Below are positions 17,756 through 26,950 of a stretch of DNA of 64,000 nucleotides, in pieces (the first letter of the stretch is position 1; each line of letters begins with the position of its first letter). Position numbers and translations under genes: made by a program. The notes under the pieces are model-generated. The model had not been told where the DNA came from, did no database searches, and was given only the letters and a program-made list of their open reading frames with translations. Source of the stretch: CAWBBA01 sp963741625 (GTDB taxonomy: Bacteria; Desulfobacterota; Desulfomonilia; Desulfomonilales; Desulfomonilaceae); assembly GCA_963741625.1 (NCBI GenBank), contig CAVUIT010000019.1, forward strand, positions 186,001 through 250,000. Direction: 5' to 3'.

Positions 17756-19216
17756 ATGACGGTCAAGCTGGATATTGAGGAATTCGTTGCAGACTATTGC
17801 GGAGGGGCAAAGGATCGAGATCTGCTTGCAAAGCACCATCTGACCCCCAAGGAACTGATCGCAACTGTGAAGAAGCTTATAGGCCAAGGAGCTATAACCA
17901 AGGAGCAATACTTCGCTCGAAATCGCCTGGTCGAAGAAACCGAAATCCATGAAGAAAAACAGTTCCTAAAGTCGCTATATCACTGTCCGGTATGCAGCCA
18001 CATGGACCCTCGCCCCTTTAACCGCTGCCCTGCATGCGGGACAGAGATCACTGAGTCCCAGACTACAGACACGGACCAGGGGAAGCCGTCGCAAGCCCCC
18101 GCTGTCAATGCCGAAGGACAGGTGCAGGAAAGCTTCGTTTCCGACGCGGCTCGGATTCGATCCGGGAGTGAAGAGCCGGGAGCGCCTGTGGTTGTGGATG
18201 GGGAGCCCACGCCAGACTCTTTGCCGGTAGAGCCGGCAGGTGATTATCCTGCTGCTGCAACAGAGGGGGCAGCGCCGGGTCCTGAGAGCGAGTCGGCAGA
18301 TTGGGGCAAATTCGTGGGTATGAGTGTGAAGGAGCTCTCGCTGCTTCCCGGAATCCTCGAAGGCCCTGACTCAAGAGGCTACAAACTCACCGAGATCATC
18401 GGAAGCAGCCCGTATGCGGCTCTCTATAAGGCCGAAGCAACGTCGGGCGACGGTCCCATATCTCTAAGAGTGTTTGATTCCCGGTTCACCGAAGGCACGG
18501 ACCTTGGCCAGTTACTAACCAAGATAGTCAAGTATCAGGGCGCAATGGTTGACTCCAACGTCCTCAAGGTTCTCGGTTTGGCAAGCCTGCACGGAGATCA
18601 GGCGCTCGTCTACGAATATATTCCCATGAGCTTGGAGACGCTTCTTCAGCGGGAACCGGATGGATTGCCCATCGAGCTGCTGATTCAGGTTTTGCCGCAA
18701 ATATTGAACAGTGTCGGCTATTCTCACATGCATCGAGGCAGTGACGGCGTCGTGCGACGATTGCCCCACCTCAGCCTCCAGCTCTCCTCTTTCCTGTTCG
18801 ATGATCGCAAGAAAGTGGTGAAGCTGGTCGACTGCGGGGTCTGGAAATCACTCGTTGATCTTAGAGGATACAGGCATCGGCTTTGGCAAGACCCGGGAGT
18901 CGATCCTTCCGCCCTTGCTCCTGAAGCTTTCATCCTGGGACCTAAATCCGTCAACGCGTTTTCCGCGGACATTTACGCCCTGGGTATAGCGCTTTACCGG
19001 CTGGCCACGGGCAAGGCTCCCTTCTTGGGCTCAAATGTGGACGAATACCGCTTCCTGCATCTGAAGACATTTGCCATCCCGCCAAGAGTGCACAGATACA
19101 CACTTCCAGCTTGGTTGGACGCTATGATTCTAAAATGCCTGGAGAAGGAGCCTGCAAAAAGATGGAGAAGTGCTACCCAGATGGAATTGTCAGTAGGGAG
19201 AGAGCCGTCAGAGTGA
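17756..19216 (+). CDS. Zinc-ribbon protein with a degenerate kinase-like domain
   Basis: ATG 17756, preceded by AAAGG and AGG, starts an N-terminal segment of about 80 residues. A CPVC..CPAC zinc ribbon (about 80-95), an acidic Pro-rich linker and a Ser/Thr-kinase-like domain (about 200-485) follow. Kinase landmarks are eroded: the beta-3 Lys motif reads SLRVFDS, HRD is replaced by MHRGSDGVVRR, and DFG by VDCG. The APE motif (LAPEAF), the SADIYALGIALYRLATGKAPF helix and a late Arg remain. It is therefore probably a pseudokinase scaffold, catalytically inactive by motif. It precedes another zinc-ribbon protein. Confidence 0.75.
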   Translation: MTVKLDIEEFVADYCGGAKDRDLLAKHHLTPKELIATVKKLIGQGAITKEQYFARNRLVEETEIHEEKQFLKSLYHCPVCSHMDPRPFNRCPACGTEITESQTTDTDQGKPSQAPAVNAEGQVQESFVSDAARIRSGSEEPGAPVVVDGEPTPDSLPVEPAGDYPAAATEGAAPGPESESADWGKFVGMSVKELSLLPGILEGPDSRGYKLTEIIGSSPYAALYKAEATSGDGPISLRVFDSRFTEGTDLGQLLTKIVKYQGAMVDSNVLKVLGLASLHGDQALVYEYIPMSLETLLQREPDGLPIELLIQVLPQILNSVGYSHMHRGSDGVVRRLPHLSLQLSSFLFDDRKKVVKLVDCGVWKSLVDLRGYRHRLWQDPGVDPSALAPEAFILGPKSVNAFSADIYALGIALYRLATGKAPFLGSNVDEYRFLHLKTFAIPPRVHRYTLPAWLDAMILKCLEKEPAKRWRSATQMELSVGREPSE

Positions 19217-19307
19217 CAACACACCGGCATGAAGTGCAGTCCCTTGCTCAATTCTTGATTCTTGCGGAGGCGCTTTAAAACGAGTAACTTGCGCACCAAA
19301 CGTGCCT

Positions 19308-19500
19308 TGTCATTGCGAGGAGCAAAGCGACGAAGCAATCTCATCGGTAGGACCGTCCCGTGCGGAACGCGGAATTGCCGGTCACTTGTCACCCCGGACT
19401 CCGACGGGGGTCAAGTCTGAATTCCCGCTTTCGCGGGAAAGACGACCGGCGGGACGTCCACCCCACCGGAGACTGCTTCGGGCTCACGCCCTCTCAATGA
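19308..19500 (+). repeat. Dispersed intergenic repeat region, copy 1
   Basis: The core GTCATTGCGAGGAGCAAAGC followed by GACGAAGCAATCTC is the widespread repeat whose translation reads CHCEEQSDEAI. It is followed by GGACCG..GGAATTGCCGGTC, also seen at 4667, and by the hairpin TTCCCGCtttcGCGGGAA. This is non-coding; the frame across it should not be annotated. Confidence 0.8.
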
Positions 19501-19584
19501 CACTCTAGATCCGCGTCGCAATGTACTCCTTTGAACGCACAGATTTCATAAGCGTCTAGCCCCTTTTATGCTACGGTGAATACT

Positions 19585-20580
19585 ATGGCAAGCCAGAGTC
19601 ACCTTTCTTGCTCCGAATGTGGGACCAGCCTTCGGCAAGACGTCCCGTTTTGTCCGGAATGTGGAAAACTGCCTCCCTCCGTTGTTTCCAAGGGCTCGCT
19701 GGCTCTGGAGTTGGGGGATGTCCCCTCACAAACCGGTCGAGGGGAACTGTTGCAGGCATTGAAAAGCTGGTTTCCGGGCTTCGACACCATCCGCGCGGAA
19801 AGGCGGTTGAAAAACGGGCCGACCATACTAATAACCGGAATAGATCAAGATTCCGGCGTGAGGCTTGAGGATGCCCTGAAAGGTATGAAAGTTCAAGCGC
19901 GACTAGTAGACCACAGCGCGGAGCCCTGGGTTAGACGCCTATGGAATTCAGGTCTGGTAGTGTCCGCGCTCTCTTTGCTCTTAGCAGCCATTTTTAGAGG
20001 GCCGGCCGCCTTCGTGTTCATTCTCATCGCCGGAGGCGCGCCCTTGGCAGCGGCTCTCTGGGTCGAGCGCAAGCGCAAACCACTTCTGACACAGGCAAGT
20101 TCCATGTTTTCTGCAGAACACTGGATTCGATTGTCTCAGGACTACTCGCAGGTGGTCAAGTCCTTGACTCGGACCGACGCCGCGACCTTGAAGTCGCTCG
20201 TTACACGGGTTTTTGAGTTTCAATCAAGACTGAGATCCGCGTCACTAGCCTCGGTGGCAGCAGGTGCGGAAACGGGAGAGCTTTACAAGCGACTGAGGGA
20301 TGCCATCGGCGCGGGTGTGGATATCAGCCGCAATATTGCCTCGACAGAAGGCGAGGCGCAGCAGCGATCAAGGCAGGAACTCGTTTCTTTCGAAGACCAG
20401 GTGTCAAAAATAGACAAATGGTACCGCAGCGTGGAGGATGAGGGAACCAAGCGCACCACCCAGCTGGTTGTAGAACTGAATGATATAGTGGAAAGCATCG
20501 ACAGGATAGTGCAAGAAGTGCGTCCCCCTTCGGGCTCAAGCGCACCGGCACAGCTTGAGATCAGCAAAGTCGGGAATTGA
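19585..20580 (+). CDS. Zinc-ribbon membrane protein with a coiled-coil-like C-terminus
   Basis: The N-terminus is a zinc ribbon (CSECGTSL..FCPECGKLP). Two adjacent hydrophobic segments follow (LVVSALSLLLAAIF and AAFVFILIAGGAPLAAALW), then about 170 residues of Gln/Arg/Glu-rich helix. Such a layout suggests a membrane-anchored protein with a cytosolic coil. ATG 19585 is chosen; an in-frame GTG nine bases earlier is also possible, and neither has a strong ribosome-binding site. It belongs to the same set of zinc-ribbon proteins as the pseudokinase. Function unknown. Confidence 0.7.
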   Translation: MASQSHLSCSECGTSLRQDVPFCPECGKLPPSVVSKGSLALELGDVPSQTGRGELLQALKSWFPGFDTIRAERRLKNGPTILITGIDQDSGVRLEDALKGMKVQARLVDHSAEPWVRRLWNSGLVVSALSLLLAAIFRGPAAFVFILIAGGAPLAAALWVERKRKPLLTQASSMFSAEHWIRLSQDYSQVVKSLTRTDAATLKSLVTRVFEFQSRLRSASLASVAAGAETGELYKRLRDAIGAGVDISRNIASTEGEAQQRSRQELVSFEDQVSKIDKWYRSVEDEGTKRTTQLVVELNDIVESIDRIVQEVRPPSGSSAPAQLEISKVGN

Positions 20581-20848
20581 CGTTGCAAATAGATGAGCAA
20601 CGCCGGCCGTTTTGGGGCAGTCGTGCTTGATGTTCGGAGCAACACGAAGTTGGGGCCACACCAATGCTGAAAGTCAGGTGTTGACGACGGAAAGCGAATA
20701 TTCGACAGTAAAGCCGGCGAGCCGGGGACTCCCAAACGCGGTGGAACAAGCCGGTTCGAGCATCGAAAAGGTAGAAAGCATCGGTCCGTGATCGGAAATA
20801 GGCATAGTTCAGTCGAGGGTTGCGCACTTGGTCTCTGAAAGAGAATCT

Positions 20849-21403
20849 GTGGCAGTAGCCAAGGAAACGGTGAAAGCGAGGCATCCAGAAGATCGCCCCC
20901 TGGACGAGGATTTGGGTGCGTGGTGGGTAATGCATGTCAAACCAAACTGCGAGAAACAAGTAGCCACTTACCTCTTGAATCGTAACATCAGCTACTACTT
21001 GCCTCTTTATCAACGCAAGACGAAGGTGGGATACTGGGGCAGGACGCGAACCACCGAAGTCCCACTATTCAGTGGATATCTCTGTTTTGCTCTCGACAGA
21101 GAAAGGCACAACTTGCTCTACGACACCAAGAAGCTAGTGCGCATCATCAAGGTTGACGATCAGGAGAGGTTTGTAAAGGAGTTGCATTCAATTGCCCGGG
21201 CAATTGAAACGGGGGAGGACCTGCTCGTAAAGCCTGGACTCGTTCCTGGGAGGCGAGTATTGATCCTCTCAGGTCCTCTGGAGGGGACCGAAGGCGTGGT
21301 CGTACGGCGCCGAACGGAACGCCAACTCGCCCTATCCGTCCAAATGTTCAATCAGAGTGTGCTGGTTAAGCTGGATTCATGGACCAAAATAGAGCCCCTG
21401 TAG
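20849..21403 (+). CDS. NusG-family specialised antitermination factor
   Basis: The 180-residue product has the NusG N-terminal fold (WWVMHVKPNCEKQVATYLL, YYLPLYQRK, PLFSGYLCFAL) and a C-terminal KOW-like segment (PGRRVLILSGPLEGTEGVVV). It is longer and more divergent than housekeeping NusG and stands alone, without secE or ribosomal genes, so an RfaH/LoaP-type paralogue is likely. GTG 20849 with AAAGAG upstream is used; TTG 20828 is an alternative. The 260 bases before it contain several GC stems but no element I can name. The target operon is unclear; a surface-polymer gene set is usual. Confidence 0.8.
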   Translation: MAVAKETVKARHPEDRPLDEDLGAWWVMHVKPNCEKQVATYLLNRNISYYLPLYQRKTKVGYWGRTRTTEVPLFSGYLCFALDRERHNLLYDTKKLVRIIKVDDQERFVKELHSIARAIETGEDLLVKPGLVPGRRVLILSGPLEGTEGVVVRRRTERQLALSVQMFNQSVLVKLDSWTKIEPL

Positions 21404-21442
21404 GGCGAGGGATGACTAGTCCTACTCTTGCCGGCGTTCTAG

Positions 21443-22960
21443 TCACTTTCCAGGGACAATCCTCGAAAATGTGTCCTTTATCCCCGCTCCCAAGTCTTGA
21501 ACATCCTGACCTATCTGGCCGAATATTGACGACGCCGGCGTATCCGAAGTCCTAGAAGGTTTGGGGCCTTGAACCTGCATCCCGGGCCTTCCGAATGAGT
21601 CCAGGATAAATCCGTCTATCGGATTTTTTGTGCCAAGAGGCTGCGCCGGAGGGAGACTAGTCGAGGGGGGCCGGCCGGTCACTCCAAAACGATCAAAACC
21701 CGGAACCGGCGCATTGGAGGGAATTCTTGCCGTCACAGTGCCGCTGTCATCGGGGATCACATTTGTCGGCCTTCCTTGTGATCCTGACGGAGTATAGGGG
21801 CTCGCGGGGGGAAGATACGGCATTGATGTAGCCGGCTGGGCTGTCGAGGGAGCGGTCGATGCAAAGGGTTGCGATGCCGGAGGCACCGCAGGCGCGGCCA
21901 CTGTGGGGCTCTTCTTTGAGCGGGTGGCACCGGTCGTAGCGGCCTTTGTCGGAGGGCCGGACACCCTAGGCCGGGCTGGGTTGTAAGGCATCGGAGTTCT
22001 TTCCGAAGGCTTGACGGTTCGAGCCGGTTCGGGCTTCTTTTGAGGGCGAACAACCGTAGCCGGTGCCTCATATGCCTGGGGCATGGTAGGTGCTTGAATG
22101 GCGCTTGGGCTCGCAGGGGGCCGGGAAACGGGCGGGTTGCTCGTCACCGGCTGTTGAGACCCTAGGAGGCCTCCAAAGGGCAGTGGCGGCGCGTCCTGAC
22201 GAGTCGAGGATGAAGCCGGTTCTGCTTGGGCTACCTGCAAAACCCGCTGCCTTTGGCCTCTTGCTGGGACGACGGTCTCCAGGCCCGACGCCTGATCCGA
22301 ACCCTGTTGCGCAGCCCCAGAGTAGGCCATCGGATTCTGTGCAACCGCCGCGGGTGTCGGCCCGAGTAGAGACTCCAATAATTCCGTCAACGGCCCTTGT
22401 TCCCAGTTAATAAGCCCTACGCCGTTTCCTACAACCTGACCCTGCCGATTTATCACGTAGGTGGTAGGAACACCTGGCATTTCGTAGATAGCCTCTGAAT
22501 TGGAATTCACTACGAACGTGGCCGGAGTGCCTGACCGCAAAGCCTGTTGTCGGACAGAAAACCTATTTGATGGATCAAACGCGAAAGTAAAACTGTACCC
22601 ACCTTGCTGAACGTAGGGAAGTATCCGGTCCTGGCCGTCCACGAGGTTCACGGCTACAATTTCGAGTCCGCGGCTCGCATATTTCCGGTAGATTTTCTCC
22701 AGAATCGGTTTTTCCACGGAACATGGAGGACAATCGATTTTCCAAAAATTTAGGATTACCACTTTCCCGCGTTGCGCGGCCAAGGTGATTTCGCGTCCTT
22801 TCAGGTCCCGGAGAGTCATATCATTGGCGGGGCACGGGGCGGAGTAAAGGTTGAAGTTGTGGTCCCTTAGCTGATCTGGCAAACCGGCCGCAGCATCGGC
22901 TCCGGGCAACAAATGAATTACCAAAATGAGGAAGATGGCAACTGACTGATATCTAAGCAT
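21443..22960 (-). CDS. Exported TlpA-like thioredoxin with a long Pro-rich tail
   Basis: A signal peptide (1-25) precedes a thioredoxin domain with the redox pair FWKIDCPPC (Cys77, Cys80), a QGGYSFTFAFDP segment and the cis-Pro loop GVPTTYVINRQG. The domain ends near residue 205. The remaining 300 residues are Pro/Ala/Thr/Ser-rich and probably disordered or a spacer. Family role: thiol-disulfide exchange in the periplasm. The linker makes it unusual. It runs opposite to the RNase P gene downstream in position, with no partner cytochrome gene nearby. Confidence 0.85.
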   Translation of the reverse strand: MLRYQSVAIFLILVIHLLPGADAAAGLPDQLRDHNFNLYSAPCPANDMTLRDLKGREITLAAQRGKVVILNFWKIDCPPCSVEKPILEKIYRKYASRGLEIVAVNLVDGQDRILPYVQQGGYSFTFAFDPSNRFSVRQQALRSGTPATFVVNSNSEAIYEMPGVPTTYVINRQGQVVGNGVGLINWEQGPLTELLESLLGPTPAAVAQNPMAYSGAAQQGSDQASGLETVVPARGQRQRVLQVAQAEPASSSTRQDAPPLPFGGLLGSQQPVTSNPPVSRPPASPSAIQAPTMPQAYEAPATVVRPQKKPEPARTVKPSERTPMPYNPARPRVSGPPTKAATTGATRSKKSPTVAAPAVPPASQPFASTAPSTAQPATSMPYLPPASPYTPSGSQGRPTNVIPDDSGTVTARIPSNAPVPGFDRFGVTGRPPSTSLPPAQPLGTKNPIDGFILDSFGRPGMQVQGPKPSRTSDTPASSIFGQIGQDVQDLGAGIKDTFSRIVPGK

Positions 22961-23051
22961 AATCTGCTTCCTTCGAAAAGAAGCTCATAAACCGCTTAGA
23001 TGCTACAACACAATTGGTAGTATTTCAAGGATTTTTGGCTAGACGCGCGGC

Positions 23052-23080
23052 TTGCTTTTTTTTGCCGGTTGTCATATAAA
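23052..23080 (+). promoter_or_regulatory. Probable promoter of rnpB
   Basis: TTGCTT (23052-23057) and TATAAA (23075-23080) are separated by 17 bases and lie just upstream of the start of the RNase P RNA, at the right distance. Confidence 0.65.
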
Positions 23081-23087
23081 GCGCAGT

Positions 23088-23452
23088 GTCTGGGGCAGCA
23101 AGGCGATCGCCGGCGCAATTGAGCGCGGGAGGAAAGTCCGAACTCCGCAGGGCAGGATGCCGGGTAACGCCCGGTGGGGGCAACCCCAAGGAAAGTGCCA
23201 CAGAGAGCAGACCGCCTCCGGTATACCGGAGGTAAGGGTGAAAGGGTGAGGTAAGAGCTCACCGGTTCTCGTGGTAACACGGGAAGCCAGGTAAACCCCA
23301 TCCGGAGCAAGACCGAATAGGGAAGCGTTTGAGGACGGCCCGTCCGATGCTTCCGGGTAGGTCGCTTGAGGCGGCGGGTAACCGTCGTCCTAGATGAATG
23401 ATCGCCGCCCGGTTTACCGGGAACAGGATTCGGCTTACTGCTCGCCCCGGAC
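23088..23452 (+). ncRNA. rnpB: RNase P RNA (bacterial type A)
   Basis: The universally conserved blocks are present in order: GAGGAAAGTCC, CAGGATGCCGGGTAACGCC, AGTGCCACAGAGAGCAGACC, GGTAAGGGTGAAAGGGTG, AAACCCCATCCGGAGCAAG, ATAGGGAAGC, GGTAGGTCGCTTGAG and CCTAGATGAATGATCG. The ends pair as helix P1 (GTCTGGGGCAGCA near 23088 with TGCTCGCCCCGGAC near 23439-23452). It matures tRNA 5' ends. Confidence 0.97.
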
Positions 23453-23469
23453 CCCACAAGGGGGCTACC

Positions 23470-25096
23470 ATGTCGGATCAACCCCTCGACGGCCGGCAAA
23501 GCGCAAGCCAGCAAGCAAGGTCGTCTCAGCCTTCCGCCAAGAGAAATGGCAAGGCTATTCCTTTCAAATCAATCGGTGTAGCGGTTGCATTGGCGGTGGG
23601 GCTGGCCTTGGGCTACGTCCTGGGTGTCATAGCGCCTGCTACTCACCTTGGAGGCTCATCAAGTTCGAGCCAACAACTTGGTCCGGTTTTCAACCGGGTT
23701 CCGCCGGATAATCTGTTCTCCTCAACCAATCTCTTCCAGGGGGTGGGCGGGAGCCCCGTTGACCCGTCGAAAGTTCTCTTTCCATCCCTGGAAAAACCGC
23801 TAGGCGCAGCCGAGGAAAAGGAACCTCAGACAGGCCCTCCGGAACAAGCTGCCGCTTCCGGTACCCGAAAGCCGGGACTGAAGCTCCACCATTCCCCGAG
23901 GGGGGGGTATCGCAGCCGCCTGATGCCAGCGTGCGAGACGGCTCGGGCCCGAAGCAGGTTGACACGCCCGTAATTGTAACGAGGGAGCCCGGCGCGAGCT
24001 GGCGGCGAGAAAGAAAGTACGGTGCAGAGGCGGAATAAAGGCATTCATGAACCAACCCCCGGCTCAGAATCTTCCGATTGGGACACAGCACCAGGGCCTG
24101 GCCGGAAGAAGGCAGGCAAGGCGGTAGCAGTGCGAGCGCCGAAAGAGAGTGTTCCTGCAGCGCCTGTGCAAGACAAAAGTCAGGTATCTGAAGAAGCCAA
24201 CAAACGGGAACAGTTTCGGCTACCCGGATCATTGCTTATCAAGATACACAATTATTCCGGAGTGATGACTCGATGGGGTTTGATGGTGATTCTGGACGAC
24301 TCGGTTGTGATGGCTCGCAAGGCGAAACCCTGGACCCCTTCAAGGAGCCAAGCTGCGGAAACCTTCGTGGCGAAGCTGGCAGGAAACCTCACCCCTGGGT
24401 CGAAAATGGCGGTAAGGGACTTTCTGTGCAAGCAATCCGACGCCAACAAGAAGCAGAAAGAAACTGCATGCCTCAGCCACATGCTTTTCGAATGGGCTGA
24501 ATCTCCTTTCGCAGGCCTAAAAGAGAAACTGGCGCTTGTGAACCCCGGCGGTCACAACAATCCGTGCGCTGCTGCCGCTTATTCCCTGAAGAAGGACTTC
24601 AGTGGCGTCGGGACCTTGAAACCCCGCGTGTTACTTGTCACCGCAGGGACTGCGAAGTGTGCCGCCAAGGATGTGGTCAAGGCGGCGGTTCAACACGGCT
24701 CTAAGGACAAGATCGGAGTCGATGTGGTCGCGTTTGGAGTCGGGAAGAAGGGCCAAGCAGGCTATTCTAACCTTGTCAAGAAGAGTGGCGGGTCTTCTTC
24801 TGAATGTGGACAAGCCGGCCGATGTGGATTCCGCTCTATCCAGGTACGGAAAACTTCTCAAGACCCGAACCATGGAGAAAATTGAAGTCCGCGGTGAGAG
24901 AGGGGTGTTCAACATCAGTCCTGAGGAGGAGTTCACACTTCCCCCAGGGACTTATACCGTAGTTCTCCCGGTAGTCGCGGGCTTGAACCCGTCCAAGAGA
25001 ATCGTCCCTAATGTACGGATCGGTTCAGAGCAGACCAATGTTCTCGACGTCCGGATAAAGAAAGGGAAGCCTGTGATTGGGTTTGGGAAGAAATGA
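23470..25096 (+). pseudogene. Membrane-anchored VWA-like protein, broken by several frameshifts
   Basis: ATG 23470, with GGGGG upstream, starts a Ser/Gln-rich N-terminus with one transmembrane segment (AIPFKSIGVAVALAVGLALG). A shift near 23865 leads to a Pro/Glu-rich linker (GTEAPPFPEGGVSQPP), another near 24013 to KGIHEPTPG. The C-terminal body has VWA-like strands (GVMTRWGLMVILDDSVVMA, PRVLLVTAGTAK, VVAFGVG). One extra T near 24797 separates it from LLLNVDKPADVDSALSRYGK and a beta-rich end. A run of eight G's lies near 23900. Joined, it would be about 540 residues. Function unknown. Confidence 0.65.
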
Positions 25097-25503
25097 TGCA
25101 CGACCCACGCACGACGCATGCACTATAGAAGCCCGTAGTGGCCATGATGATGCTTCTTGGATCTCCTGCCACATGCAGTTGGGCCCATGCTGCCAAGCGG
25201 CCCTGCGAGCGCAAGCTCTGACACATCGACACCAAAAACTGTTGACCATCCGGCTTGTAACTGTTACTTTTTTGGATCAACGGTCGCAATAAGAGCCAGG
25301 GTAATCTTGTAATGGAGACAAGGCCGGAACGGCTTTGGAACTAGCCTACATCGCGGCAAGCGGTGGTAGGCCCGACATTCTGCACTATTCTCGAGGGACA
25401 ATTGTAGCCCGGTAAGACACGCTGTGCGCGCAACTTCTGCACATCGTTTGCTCGAATGATCATTTATATGATGATGTTGTTTTTTGTATGAGGTTTCCGC
25501 CCC
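25097..25503. other. Intergenic stretch with no gene seen
   Basis: This is roughly 400 bases between the broken gene and the methyltransferase-glycosyltransferase gene. No tRNA-like, terminator-like or repeat pattern stands out. Confidence 0.3.
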
Positions 25504-26934
25504 ATGACCGCGGAAAGAGATGATTACACTGAAAAGCGCCGGGCTCACTGGGACTCGATGGCTCTGGAAATGAGCCGGGGCCCAGGGTGGGGTCAGTTTT
25601 ACCACCAGAGAGTGACACGAATTCTTCAGACCCTTGTTCTGCCTGGGCAACGAATAATTGAACTCGGTTGCGCCTATGGCGATCTTCTGGCCGCGCTTGA
25701 GCCATCAGTCGGGGTAGGAGTGGACTTTTCGGCAGAGATGATTAAATTCGCTTCAGCTCGCCACCCCCAACTTCGCCTTGTCCATGCTGATGCGCAAGAA
25801 TTGGACATCAAAGAGACCTTCGACGTAATTATTTTGTCTGATCTCGTGAACGACCTATGGGATGTTCAGCAGGTATTTCAAACGGTTGCCTCCCTTGCGA
25901 AGCCGCATACAAGGCTGATAATAAATACTTACAGCAGGCTCTGGGAGCTTCCGTTGGCAGTAACAGAGCGGCTGAAGCTGGCCAGGCCCACCTTGTATCA
26001 GAACTGGCTTACTGTGGAGGACATAGCCAATCTCCTTAAGCTGACAAATTTTCAGGTAATCAGGCATTGGAGCGAAATCCTATGTCCACTCAATATCCCA
26101 ATTCTGCAGCCATTCCTCAATCGATTTGTTGTCAAGCTGTGGCCGTTCAGACTTGGAGGTCTATCTAATTTTGTCGTGGCTCGTCCGCTCCCGCGAGAAG
26201 ATCCTGCCATCGAGAAGCCTCTGGTTTCGGTTATTGTCCCTGCCCGGAATGAAGCGGGAAACATAGACCAGATCTTCAAGCGAGTCCCGGAGATGGGCCG
26301 GGGAACGGAACTTATTTTTGTGGAAGGTCACTCTACCGACAAGACGTACGAAGCAATTGAAATGGCCATGAATTCCGGCTCCGAGCGTAAGTGCAAACTC
26401 TTTAAACAGAGCGGGTCGGGAAAGGGAGATGCGGTCAGATTGGGATTCGCCCAGGCCGAGGGTGACATCCTAATGATTTTCGATGCCGATCTAACAGTCC
26501 CGCCGGAGGACCTTCCTCGCTTTTATGAGGCCCTCGTTTCGGGGAAGGGAGAATTCATAAACGGAGTGAGGCTGGTTTATCCGATGCAGGACCAGGCAAT
26601 GCGTTTCATCAATTTGCTTGGCAACAAACTGTTCAGTCTCGGTTTTTCCTGGACACTAGGCCAGCCTATCAAAGACACCCTGTGTGGAACCAAGGTCCTC
26701 TGGAAAGAACAATACGAAATTATCGCGGCTAATCGGTCATACTTCGGACATTTGGATCCCTTCGGAGATTTTGACCTTATCCTGGGAGCAGCCCGGTCAA
26801 ATCTCCATATCCTCGATCTGCCCATACGGTACCGGGAACGCCGGTACGGAAGCACGAACATCCAGCGCTGGAAGCACGGGTTGTTGCTATTGAGAATGGC
26901 ATTCGTTTCCGCTTTACGCTTGAAGTTTGTGTGA
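25504..26934 (+). CDS. Fused SAM methyltransferase and family-2 glycosyltransferase
   Basis: Residues 1-235 are a class I methyltransferase with motif I LGCAYGDLLA and the following VGVDFSAEMI. Residues 240-476 are a GT-A fold family-2 glycosyltransferase (VSVIVPARNEAGNI, FVEGHSTDKT, MIFDADLTV with the DxD metal site) with a late LLLLRMAFV hydrophobic helix. It probably modifies and transfers a sugar or polyprenol-linked intermediate. The next gene is a second methyltransferase overlapping or abutting its stop, so the two are likely one operon. ATG 25504 is used. Confidence 0.85.
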   Translation: MTAERDDYTEKRRAHWDSMALEMSRGPGWGQFYHQRVTRILQTLVLPGQRIIELGCAYGDLLAALEPSVGVGVDFSAEMIKFASARHPQLRLVHADAQELDIKETFDVIILSDLVNDLWDVQQVFQTVASLAKPHTRLIINTYSRLWELPLAVTERLKLARPTLYQNWLTVEDIANLLKLTNFQVIRHWSEILCPLNIPILQPFLNRFVVKLWPFRLGGLSNFVVARPLPREDPAIEKPLVSVIVPARNEAGNIDQIFKRVPEMGRGTELIFVEGHSTDKTYEAIEMAMNSGSERKCKLFKQSGSGKGDAVRLGFAQAEGDILMIFDADLTVPPEDLPRFYEALVSGKGEFINGVRLVYPMQDQAMRFINLLGNKLFSLGFSWTLGQPIKDTLCGTKVLWKEQYEIIAANRSYFGHLDPFGDFDLILGAARSNLHILDLPIRYRERRYGSTNIQRWKHGLLLLRMAFVSALRLKFV

Positions 26935-26950
26935 GGACCAAGCCAAGACC

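Noticed and set aside
19302..19508. Open frame starting MPCHCEEQSDEAI
   Set aside because: This is the translation of a dispersed repeat.
20640..20830. A c-di-GMP or other riboswitch before the NusG gene
   Set aside because: GC stems are present, but conserved core bases of the known classes are not found.
20561..21013. 150-codon minus-strand frame over the NusG gene
   Set aside because: It is a shadow of the NusG-like coding sequence with no motif or ribosome-binding site.
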